Notes under the pieces: model-generated
What the model was told of the DNA's origin: nothing
Database searches by the model: none
Seen by the model: the letters and a program-made list of their open reading frames with translations, nothing else
Assembly: GCA_003246455.1 (NCBI GenBank)
Contig: QKAF01000064.1
Coordinates: forward strand, 1-34,504
Origin: Bacteroidota bacterium
GTDB taxonomy: Bacteria; Bacteroidota; Ignavibacteria; SZUA-365
DNA: 34,504 nucleotides
Reading direction: 5' to 3'
Made by a program: the position numbers and the translations under genes
Shown: positions 15,986-23,059 of the stretch, piece by piece
How positions within the stretch are numbered: the first letter of the stretch is position 1
Layout of the letters: every line of letters starts with the position of its first letter

Positions 15986-17047
15986 ATGAGCAGTACCGAT
16001 TACGCCCAGCGCATCTCCCTCCTGGACTCCCACGACATGTACAGCGTGCTCCTGGATTATCCCGGACAGGCGAGAACAGGAATGAACGTCGGCAATGCGG
16101 TCAATCTCAGCAGTATCGATACATCCCAGATACGGAACATGCTGGTGTGCGGCATGGGAGGGTCGGCTATCGGCGGCGATGTGCTTCGCGTGTACGCCGA
16201 GCAGAAATCGCGGATCCCGATCGCCGTCAACCGCGGCTACGTGCTCCCGGGATACGTCGGGCGAAACACGCTCGTCGTGGTCATGAGCTACTCGGGCGGG
16301 ACCGAGGAGTCTCTCGCCGCCTACGCTGAAGCGCAGCGCCGGCATGCGCAGTGCGTCGTGGTGACTTCCGGCGGAACCCTGCTCGAGCAGGCGACGGCGG
16401 ACGGCGTCCCGGCCGCGGTCATTCCGGGCGGACTCGCCCCTCGCTGCGCCCTCGGATACCTGTTCTTTCCGCTGCTGATGATCGCCGCCCGTCTCGACAT
16501 CATCGATCTCGAGCAGTCCGCGCTGGAGGGAAGCCTCGCCCTCCTCGAACAGTGCACGCACGATTACGCGGATCACGACGGCACCGAGAACCTGGCTGTT
16601 TCCATCGCTGAGCGGCTGCGCGGTCGGCTCCCGGTGATTTACGGCGCACAGCTCGGACTCGATGCGGTGCTGATGCGCTGGCGCTGCCAGATCGAGGAGA
16701 ATGCAAAAATGCTATCCTACTCGAATGTCCTCCCCGAAATGAACCACAATGAAATCGTCGGCTGGGAGCTCAACGAAGACCTTCTCAAGCGCATCGCCGT
16801 CGTGGTTCTCCACGACCGGGCCGATCTGCCGCAGATCCGGAAACGCATCGCCGTGACGCTCGACATCATCCGTCCGCTCGCCGCTGATATCATCGAGATA
16901 TACGCGGAGGAAAGCCACCCGCTCGCTCGGATTTTGGGATTGATTTGCCTCGGCGATTGGGTTAGCTTTTACCTCGCTATGACCAGCGGAGTGGATCCCT
17001 ACCCGATTGTGAACATCGACCGGCTGAAGGCGGCGCTGTCCGGATAA
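15986..17047 (+). CDS. Bifunctional phosphoglucose/phosphomannose isomerase (SIS domain)
   Basis: This 353-residue protein has two SIS folds. The first carries the phosphate-binding loop MLVCGMGGSAIGGDVL and the SYSGGTEESLAAYAEA block. The C-terminal half has NVLPEMNHNEIVGWE, the Glu/His block of the archaeal-type PGI/PMI family. Members isomerise both glucose 6-phosphate and mannose 6-phosphate to fructose 6-phosphate, the second activity feeding GDP-mannose and surface sugars. AGGA lies 7 bases before the ATG. Having it next to a standard pgi suggests its mannose activity is the useful one here. The call is by motif and length; dual activity is inferred from the family. Confidence 0.88.
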   Translation: MSSTDYAQRISLLDSHDMYSVLLDYPGQARTGMNVGNAVNLSSIDTSQIRNMLVCGMGGSAIGGDVLRVYAEQKSRIPIAVNRGYVLPGYVGRNTLVVVMSYSGGTEESLAAYAEAQRRHAQCVVVTSGGTLLEQATADGVPAAVIPGGLAPRCALGYLFFPLLMIAARLDIIDLEQSALEGSLALLEQCTHDYADHDGTENLAVSIAERLRGRLPVIYGAQLGLDAVLMRWRCQIEENAKMLSYSNVLPEMNHNEIVGWELNEDLLKRIAVVVLHDRADLPQIRKRIAVTLDIIRPLAADIIEIYAEESHPLARILGLICLGDWVSFYLAMTSGVDPYPIVNIDRLKAALSG

Positions 17048-17057
17048 TCCGCTCGTA

Positions 17058-17168
17058 CACCAAGTCACCAGGACGTAAAGACACAAGAATGTGTGGCCAA
17101 GACAGAAATTCATCCGGTCGCTCCCATGCAAAGCAATTGACGTGTCTTTGCGTCTTCGTGTTTTTGGG
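17058..17168. repeat. Long imperfect inverted repeat flanking a gene start
   Basis: The arm at 17058-17084 (containing GACGTAAAGACAC at 17072-17084) is nearly complementary to the arm at 17142-17168 (GTGTCTTTGCGTC at 17142-17154). There are 12 of 13 matches in the core and weaker pairing outward. About 57 bases lie between, including the ATG at 17089. The sequence resembles the AAAGACACAAAG-type dispersed intergenic repeats found in many environmental genomes (from memory, not searched). Confidence 0.6.
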
Positions 17169-19938
17169 TCTGACTGCCATGGCCCCGTCTGTCCTCCACG
17201 CCCAGTTCCTCCCCTTTGGGCGGAACAAGGTCCAGTATGCGAACTTCCACTGGCAGATCCTCAAGACCGAGCATTTCGACATATACTATTACCCCGAGAT
17301 GGAGGAACTGGCGGGGAAGGGCGCACATTTCGCCGAGGAGAGCTACGACAAGCTCGAGCGGGTGTTCAACTTCACCGTCGGTCACCGCATCCCGCTGATA
17401 TTCTATTCCTCTCCAATCCATTTTCAGCAGACGAACGTAACCCCGGGCTTCATCCCTGACGGCGTCGGGGGCTTTTTCGAGTTCATCAAGGGACGCGTCG
17501 TCATCCCCAGTTCCGGATCGATGGAGCAGTTCCGTCACGTGATCAATCACGAGCTCGTGCATGTCTTCATGCACAACAAGCTCGAATGGACGCTGCGCAA
17601 CAACGGACAGCGTACCGATCGCTACCTTCCGCTGTGGTTCGTCGAAGGGCTCGCGGAGTATTATTCCACGGACTGGGACGCCCAGGCGGAGATGGTGCTG
17701 CGAGATGCGGTCCTCTCCGGATACTTCGCGCCGCTCTCGTACATCTACGCGATCAGCGGGAGTTTCCTGATGTACAAGGAAGGGCAGGATGCGCTCGGCT
17801 TCATCGCGCGGGAATACGGGAAGGAGAAAATCGTTCAGCTCATCGATAATTTCTGGATGGCGGAAGATTTCCAGGAAGTTCTGCGGCTGACGCTCGGCGT
17901 CGGATATGAACAGTTCGACCGCGCGTGGCTCCGGGATCTGCGCCGCCGAATTTATCCGCTGGTCGAAACCGCCGACCGGCCGAGCGACGCCGCGTCGGCC
18001 ATCGTCCGGGAAGGATTCAACGCGAAGCCGGTGTATTATGCGCGCGGCGATTCGTCCTACGTGGTGTATATCGCCAACAACACCGGCTATTCCGGGCTCT
18101 ATATGAAATCGCTGGACGGGGGAGAGGCAAAGCTGCTGCTTGAGGGGGAAAAGACCGACCGCTTCGAAGCGTTTCATCTTTTCGGCAGCCGGATGTCGGT
18201 CAGCCGCGACGGCATGCTGGCTTTCGTCACGAAGAGCGGGGAGTCGGATGTGCTGCATCTTTACGATCTCGGTGCAGAGCATCTCGTGCGCACGCTGTCG
18301 TTTCCCGGCCTGGTCATGATCGGTTCTCCCTCGTGGAATCCCGGCGGGGACGCCATCGTCTTCTCCGCTCTGAATGAAGCAGGAGAACAGGATCTTTATA
18401 CCGTGGATATCGTGACGGAGGAGATGCGGCGGCTGACACACGACCTGTACGATGACCGTGACCCCGCCTGGTCGCCGGACGGAGACCGCATCGCGTTCGC
18501 GTCCGATCGCGGACCCGGGGGATTCCAGCAGATATTCCTCCTCGACCTGGAGCGGGGAGGCATGCATTTCCTGACGCAGGACAGCTGCAGCTACGCATCG
18601 CCCGCATGGTCGAGCGATGGCGCCGCCATCGCATGTACCGGCGACAGGGACGGCACGCAGAACCTGTATGTCATCCCCGTTTCCGAAGCCGCGTCGATGC
18701 TGCCCCCCGTGCGCCAGCTTTCTCATTTCACCACCGGCGTCTTCGATCCGGCGTGGACCCCGGACGGCGATGTCGTCTTCTCCGCGTATGACGGCGGAAG
18801 CTTCCAGATCCTCGGACTGCAGAAGATCGGGGCGAAAATCGATTCGCTGTCCGAAGTGTACGGACCGCGCCGCCCCCAGCCCGCGGCTCCATGGACGGTA
18901 CCCTCTCTTGCCGGCACCACGGTATCCTCGCGCATCAGCTATGAGAAGGAGTATCAGGTCGATATCGCGCAGAGCGCCATTTCCACCGACCCCGTCTTCG
19001 GTACGCTCGGAGGCGCGGTGCTGAGCATGAGTGATGTGCTCGGCGACGACCGCTATTATTTCCTGATATCGAACACCGCACAGACCTCGAGCGAACTGCT
19101 CTCGAGTTTCAATATCGCGGTATCGCGCCTTTCGCTTGCGCAGAAGACGCCCTACAGCTACGGGGTATTCCACTATGCCGGCCGCCGATACGACCTGCTG
19201 GACCCCGACCTGTATTTCTACGAGCGCGCGTATGGCGGATTCTTCGCGGCGGCGTACCCGCTTTCGAAGTTCCGGCGCATCGAGGGGGCGTTCAGTTTCA
19301 GCAATTCCGACAAGGAAGCGCTTGCCGGCGTCCGCCAGCGGAAAGCGCTGCTGCTGACCAATTCCATCTCCTACGTCAAGGACAACGCCCTGTATTACTG
19401 GACCGGTCCCATCGACGGCAACCGGTTCAACCTGACCCTTTCGTACACGACGGACCTCCGGTACGCGAACGTCAATTACTACTCGGCGATGTTCGATTAC
19501 CGGCGATACTTCCGCATCGGTCTGCGTTCCGCCGTCGCGACGCGCTTCGAATTCCTTTACAATCACGGGAAAGAAGCCCGGCGGTTCTTTCTCGGCGGCA
19601 GCTGGGACCTGCGCGGCTGGCCTCGCTGGTCCATTCGCGGGACGAAGCGCTGGATCACCAGCTGCGAACTGCGCTTCCCGGTTCTCGATCGCGTGGGATT
19701 CGATTTCCCGTTCGGTTCGATCACGCTCGGCGTTCTGCGCGGCGCGGTTTTCTTCGACGCGGGAAATTCCTGGGACAGCGACTACCGCGAAACCCTGGGC
19801 AGCATCGGTGCCGGACTCCGGTTCAGTCTCTTCGGAATCCTCGTGCTGCGCTATGATGTCGGGAAACGCATCGAGGACAATTTCACGCATCTCCAGGGCG
19901 ACATCTTCCAGCAGTTCTTTTTCGGATGGGACTTCTGA
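17089..19938 (+). CDS. HExxH metallopeptidase / PD40 beta-propeller / Omp85-like barrel fusion protein
   Basis: This 949-residue exported protein has an N-region containing Arg/Lys, a hydrophobic core (CLCVFVFLGLTAMAPSVL) and a cut after HAQ near residue 39. Residues about 50-290 form a peptidase-MA-like gluzincin domain with HELVH at 154-158 and WFVEGLAEYY carrying the third zinc ligand (Glu186). Residues about 320-620 contain TolB/PD40 propeller repeats such as DPAWSPDGDRIAFASDR. The C-terminal third is a beta-barrel with Omp85 signatures: LGGSWDLRGW (RG loop, about 835-844), ELRFPVLD, FFDAGNSW, GAGLRF and a terminal Phe. The start may be ATG 17089 or TTG 17137. A surface or periplasmic protease tethered to its own barrel is inferred. 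The next gene overlaps by 1 base. Confidence 0.85.
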   Translation: MCGQDRNSSGRSHAKQLTCLCVFVFLGLTAMAPSVLHAQFLPFGRNKVQYANFHWQILKTEHFDIYYYPEMEELAGKGAHFAEESYDKLERVFNFTVGHRIPLIFYSSPIHFQQTNVTPGFIPDGVGGFFEFIKGRVVIPSSGSMEQFRHVINHELVHVFMHNKLEWTLRNNGQRTDRYLPLWFVEGLAEYYSTDWDAQAEMVLRDAVLSGYFAPLSYIYAISGSFLMYKEGQDALGFIAREYGKEKIVQLIDNFWMAEDFQEVLRLTLGVGYEQFDRAWLRDLRRRIYPLVETADRPSDAASAIVREGFNAKPVYYARGDSSYVVYIANNTGYSGLYMKSLDGGEAKLLLEGEKTDRFEAFHLFGSRMSVSRDGMLAFVTKSGESDVLHLYDLGAEHLVRTLSFPGLVMIGSPSWNPGGDAIVFSALNEAGEQDLYTVDIVTEEMRRLTHDLYDDRDPAWSPDGDRIAFASDRGPGGFQQIFLLDLERGGMHFLTQDSCSYASPAWSSDGAAIACTGDRDGTQNLYVIPVSEAASMLPPVRQLSHFTTGVFDPAWTPDGDVVFSAYDGGSFQILGLQKIGAKIDSLSEVYGPRRPQPAAPWTVPSLAGTTVSSRISYEKEYQVDIAQSAISTDPVFGTLGGAVLSMSDVLGDDRYYFLISNTAQTSSELLSSFNIAVSRLSLAQKTPYSYGVFHYAGRRYDLLDPDLYFYERAYGGFFAAAYPLSKFRRIEGAFSFSNSDKEALAGVRQRKALLLTNSISYVKDNALYYWTGPIDGNRFNLTLSYTTDLRYANVNYYSAMFDYRRYFRIGLRSAVATRFEFLYNHGKEARRFFLGGSWDLRGWPRWSIRGTKRWITSCELRFPVLDRVGFDFPFGSITLGVLRGAVFFDAGNSWDSDYRETLGSIGAGLRFSLFGILVLRYDVGKRIEDNFTHLQGDIFQQFFFGWDF

Positions 19939-21086
19939 TGCGTACACCCATCGCCATGACTTCGATCGCCCTGCTGCTGCTGACCGCATGCAGCACCTCG
20001 TTCCGGCTCGACCGTCCCCTGGACATTGGAAAGGGTGACTGGCTGCAGATGGGGGGGGACGCCGGAAGGACGCACGCCATCAGTGAGGATTCCCCGTCAA
20101 TCCCGGTGACGGTTCGGGACGGGATCGTCTGGTCTTTCGGTCTCGACGGTCCCGCGGCAAAAGCGGCGGCGCTGCTCGCCGATGACGCGGTGATTTTTTC
20201 TTCAACGACCGGGTACGCGGAAGCGGTCGAAGCTGCGTCGGGCGAACGCATAGGGGTGTTCCCGTGCAAGTGGTTCATCCATGCCACCCCGGCGGTCGCG
20301 GACGGCTGTCTTTTCGTCGCGACGAACGGAATCGAACCGCTGCTGCTGTGCTTCGATCTGCGGGAACAGCGCATCAGATACGAGGCCGCGATTCCGTCCG
20401 TACACGCCGCCGTGTGCGCGGTGGGAAAACGCGTAATCATCGCCGCGCGTGACGGGGAAGTGCGGGCGTACGCCGCGCGTGACACGGTGCCGCTCTGGAG
20501 CACGAGGCTCGAGGGGACCATCACCGCGGCTCCTGCGGCGACGGACAGTGTCGTGGTCGTGGCCGGGCAAAACGGCGACCTGACGGCGCTCGCCGCGTCG
20601 GACGGACGGAAGCTCTGGCGGCTGCCTGCCGGCAGTCCTTTTCTCGCCGGTCCGAGCATTCATGGAGGGACGGTCGCGGCCGCGAATTACGCGGGCGTCC
20701 TTACCGCGGTGGATATCGCGTCCGGTGAACGGCGGTGGAGCGTTGATTGCGGCGTCCCGGTGTACCAGGGACTTGCCTGGCACGGGGACACGATCGCGGC
20801 CGCACTTTCGAGCGGCGAACTCGTCCTCTTCCGCGCATCCGACGGCACCGAGTACCGCCGGATTTCGACCGGTGAACTCCCGGGTGCCGCGCCCCTTTTC
20901 GATGGCGGGGGTATCATGCTGCTGCAGCGCAGGGGTGTGCTCGTCCGAATAGATCCCCGGAGCGGCGAAATCACGGAAATTGCGAAGCTCGAGACCCGAA
21001 GTGAAACGCCGCCGCTTCTGACACCGTACGGCATCGTTCTCGTGGACGAGGAAGGCGAAGCCGTATGCATCCCGAGGGAGAAGTAA
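19938..21086 (+). CDS. BamB-like PQQ-type beta-propeller lipoprotein
   Basis: The protein has 382 residues started at ATG 19938, which overlaps the preceding stop (TGATG). The signal peptide ends in a lipobox LLTAC with Cys18 as the lipid attachment site. The +2 position is Ser, not Asp, so outer-membrane sorting is expected. The body is made of short repeats like PAATDSVVVVAGQNGDLTALAASDGRKLWRL, the pattern of PQQ-like eight-bladed propellers such as BamB. BamB helps the Omp85 protein BamA, so its tight coupling to an Omp85-barrel gene suggests partnership, which is inference. Catalytic quinoprotein residues are not evident. Gene order and overlap point to one transcript with its neighbours on both sides. 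Confidence 0.85.
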   Translation: MRTPIAMTSIALLLLTACSTSFRLDRPLDIGKGDWLQMGGDAGRTHAISEDSPSIPVTVRDGIVWSFGLDGPAAKAAALLADDAVIFSSTTGYAEAVEAASGERIGVFPCKWFIHATPAVADGCLFVATNGIEPLLLCFDLREQRIRYEAAIPSVHAAVCAVGKRVIIAARDGEVRAYAARDTVPLWSTRLEGTITAAPAATDSVVVVAGQNGDLTALAASDGRKLWRLPAGSPFLAGPSIHGGTVAAANYAGVLTAVDIASGERRWSVDCGVPVYQGLAWHGDTIAAALSSGELVLFRASDGTEYRRISTGELPGAAPLFDGGGIMLLQRRGVLVRIDPRSGEITEIAKLETRSETPPLLTPYGIVLVDEEGEAVCIPREK

Positions 21087-21087
21087 C

Positions 21088-21675
21088 ATGGCAGTGAACT
21101 GGAAATACGGGCTGATCGCCGCGCTGCTCATCCTGTCGATGCCCGCAGCAGGGCAGGACAGGGAACCCCCGATGACAGGGCTTGTGGAACTCGCCTCGGA
21201 ACCCGCGGGGGCGGAGGTTTTTGCAGGGGATTCACTGATCGGACACACCCCCATGCGCGTCCAACGTGCGATTCTCGACAGTGTGACGCTCTGGTTCCCC
21301 GCACGCGACGCGTGGAACGCGCAGGTCCTCCGTCCTTCCGCGGAAGGACCCGATGCGGGAACCGGGGTGCGGATGCTGCGTTTCGACGCGCAAAAGCTGT
21401 TTCTGGGCGTTCCGGCCGGCAAGGCGCGGATCGAGGACAACAGTTTTCAGCTTCCCGCTGCGGATGTGCTCTTGCCGGCAGGTCTCGGACTTGCCGCGGG
21501 CGTTGCCGCGGTGATACTCAAGCAGCGCGCCGACGCGCTTTATGACGATTACGTGCGGACGGGAGACGAATCCCTGTTATCTCAAACGAAAAAGTACGAT
21601 ATTTACGCAGGTGTATCACTTGCATTGCTGCAGTTCGGACTAGGGTACTTCATTTATCGTCTTTTTGATGAATGA
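21088..21675 (+). CDS. PEGA-domain membrane protein of unknown function
   Basis: The protein has 195 residues starting 1 base after the preceding stop. A signal peptide (residues 1-22, ending AAGQ) is followed by a PEGA-type beta-sandwich, visible as VELASEPAGAEVFAGDSLIGHTP (about residues 31-53). Two hydrophobic segments follow: VLLPAGLGLAAGVAAVIL near 128-145 and YAGVSLALLQFGLGYFIY near 172-189. PEGA domains are found in surface-layer and envelope proteins and often bind glycans or proteins; no reaction is known. The position at the end of the protease-barrel/BamB-like module suggests a structural accessory role. The exact function is not recognisable. Confidence 0.75.
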   Translation: MAVNWKYGLIAALLILSMPAAGQDREPPMTGLVELASEPAGAEVFAGDSLIGHTPMRVQRAILDSVTLWFPARDAWNAQVLRPSAEGPDAGTGVRMLRFDAQKLFLGVPAGKARIEDNSFQLPAADVLLPAGLGLAAGVAAVILKQRADALYDDYVRTGDESLLSQTKKYDIYAGVSLALLQFGLGYFIYRLFDE

Positions 21676-21718
21676 CTATTCCGTCATCTTCCTGCAGAAA
21701 TCACTAGCATTCTGAGCC

Positions 21719-22546
21719 ATGGCCGGAAAAGTAGATCTCCATACGCATACATACTTCTCCGACGGCGCTCTCTCACCGCGGGAGCTGGTCCTGCGTGCCC
21801 ACGAAGTGGGCATCTCCGTTATCAGCATCACCGATCATGACAATATCGACGGCATAGCACCCGCCGCCGAGGTGGCGAAGGATTTTGGGATTGAAGTGAT
21901 TCCCGGTGTGGAGTTAAGTTCTACCCTCGGAACAAAAGACATCCATATCCTGGGTTACATGTTCGATCCCGACAACAAGCAGCTGCGAGACACCCTCGAA
22001 TTCCTCAAGAAGGAACGCTTTATTCGTGCGGAACGGATCGTCCGGAAACTCAACAACCTCGACCTGCCCCTGGATTTCGACATGGTGCTCGAACGTGCGG
22101 GGCACGGTGCGGTGGGGCGTCCGCATATCGCCGCCGCGATGCTGGACGAAGGGTTGACCAGCGATTACGCAGAGGCCTTCGAACAGTATATCGGCGATTC
22201 GGGTCCCGCGTACGAACCCAAGTACAAGATTTCCCCGGAAGACGCCGTCGATATCATCGCGAACGCGGGCGGTGTATCCACGGTCGCGCACCCGGGATGG
22301 TACGTGAGCGAACAGGACCTCTCCTACCTGATCCGCGCCGGGATCGACGGCATCGAAGTCGTGCATCCCGCGCATGATCAGAGCCGCATGCGCTACTACC
22401 GGGGAATCGCGTCCACGTATTTTCTGCTGGAGAGCGGGGGATCGGATTTCCACGGGGGCAAGCGGAACGACTATCAGAATTTCGGCACCTTCAGCGTCAA
22501 CACCGACGTCGTCGATGCCATGAAACGCAGACTGTTCATTCAATAG
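21719..22546 (+). CDS. PHP-domain metal-dependent phosphoesterase (RNase AM/YciV-like)
   Basis: The protein has 275 residues. PHP metal-binding motifs are complete: DLHTHTYFSDG near residue 5, ITDHDNIDG near 40, GVELSS near 62, VSTVAHPGW near 180 and GGSDFHGG near 240. The length and the HPxW and SDFHG blocks match the YciV/RNase AM group, whose members hydrolyse 3',5'-bisphosphate nucleotides or trim 5' ends of RNA. No polymerase domain is attached. The ATG lies in TAGCATTCTGAGCC-ATG with no ribosome site visible. Lumazine synthase follows 18 bases after the stop, probably co-transcribed. Substrate is by homology pattern only. Confidence 0.88.
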   Translation: MAGKVDLHTHTYFSDGALSPRELVLRAHEVGISVISITDHDNIDGIAPAAEVAKDFGIEVIPGVELSSTLGTKDIHILGYMFDPDNKQLRDTLEFLKKERFIRAERIVRKLNNLDLPLDFDMVLERAGHGAVGRPHIAAAMLDEGLTSDYAEAFEQYIGDSGPAYEPKYKISPEDAVDIIANAGGVSTVAHPGWYVSEQDLSYLIRAGIDGIEVVHPAHDQSRMRYYRGIASTYFLLESGGSDFHGGKRNDYQNFGTFSVNTDVVDAMKRRLFIQ

Positions 22547-22564
22547 AAATTGACCGAGGATCTC

Positions 22565-23038
22565 ATGTTCACTCCCATCCAGGGCGATCTCAAGGCGGGA
22601 TCATCACGATACGGAATCGTGGCGAGCCGCTTCAACGATATCATCACGCGCCGGCTTATCGACGGCGCGATCGACTGCCTCACCCGGCACGGTGCGAGCG
22701 ACGAACAGATCAGCGTGCTGCTCTGCCCGGGCGCTTTCGAACTGCCCATCGTCGCGCGGAAAATGGTCGACAGCGGGAAGTATGACGGCATCATCTGCAT
22801 CGGCGCGGTGATCCGCGGTTCGACGCCGCATTTCGATTACATCGCCGCTGAAGTGACAAAGGGCATCGCGAATCTCTCCATGGAGAGCCGCGTGCCGGTC
22901 GCCTTCGGCGTTCTGACGACGGATACAACGGAGCAGGCACTGGAACGAGCCGGCCTCAAACATGGCAACAAGGGATGGGAAGCCGCGCAAACCGTCATGG
23001 AGATGCTGAACCTGTTCGCGGCAATCGACGCACAATAA
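22565..23038 (+). CDS. ribH: 6,7-dimethyl-8-ribityllumazine synthase
   Basis: The protein has 157 residues from ATG 22565, chosen because GAGGA sits 5 bases upstream; a TTG at 22550 in the same frame is less likely. The enzyme condenses the ribityl-pyrimidine with 3,4-dihydroxybutanone phosphate in riboflavin synthesis. Blocks seen: [46 protein letters not shown] with the active-site His, [16 protein letters not shown] and [10 protein letters not shown]. Length is typical of the icosahedral or pentameric enzymes. No FMN riboswitch or other rib genes are nearby, so it appears as a stand-alone gene between a PHP protein and a secreted propeller protein. Confidence 0.96.
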   Translation: MFTPIQGDLKAGSSRYGIVASRFNDIITRRLIDGAIDCLTRHGASDEQISVLLCPGAFELPIVARKMVDSGKYDGIICIGAVIRGSTPHFDYIAAEVTKGIANLSMESRVPVAFGVLTTDTTEQALERAGLKHGNKGWEAAQTVMEMLNLFAAIDAQ

Positions 23039-23059
23039 TTATCCACGTGAAGGAAGAGC

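Noticed and set aside
17110-19989. A 959-codon open frame on the minus strand
   Set aside because: It lies wholly antisense to the protease-propeller-barrel gene, whose domains are clear. Its translation has Arg/Ala/Glu-rich composition with no motif or signal peptide; GC-rich codon use removes stops on the other strand.
20202-21440. A 412-codon minus-strand open frame
   Set aside because: Antisense to the propeller lipoprotein and PEGA genes, with low-complexity Arg-rich product.
22547-22564. FMN riboswitch ahead of ribH
   Set aside because: Only 18 bases separate the genes and no conserved riboswitch core can fit.
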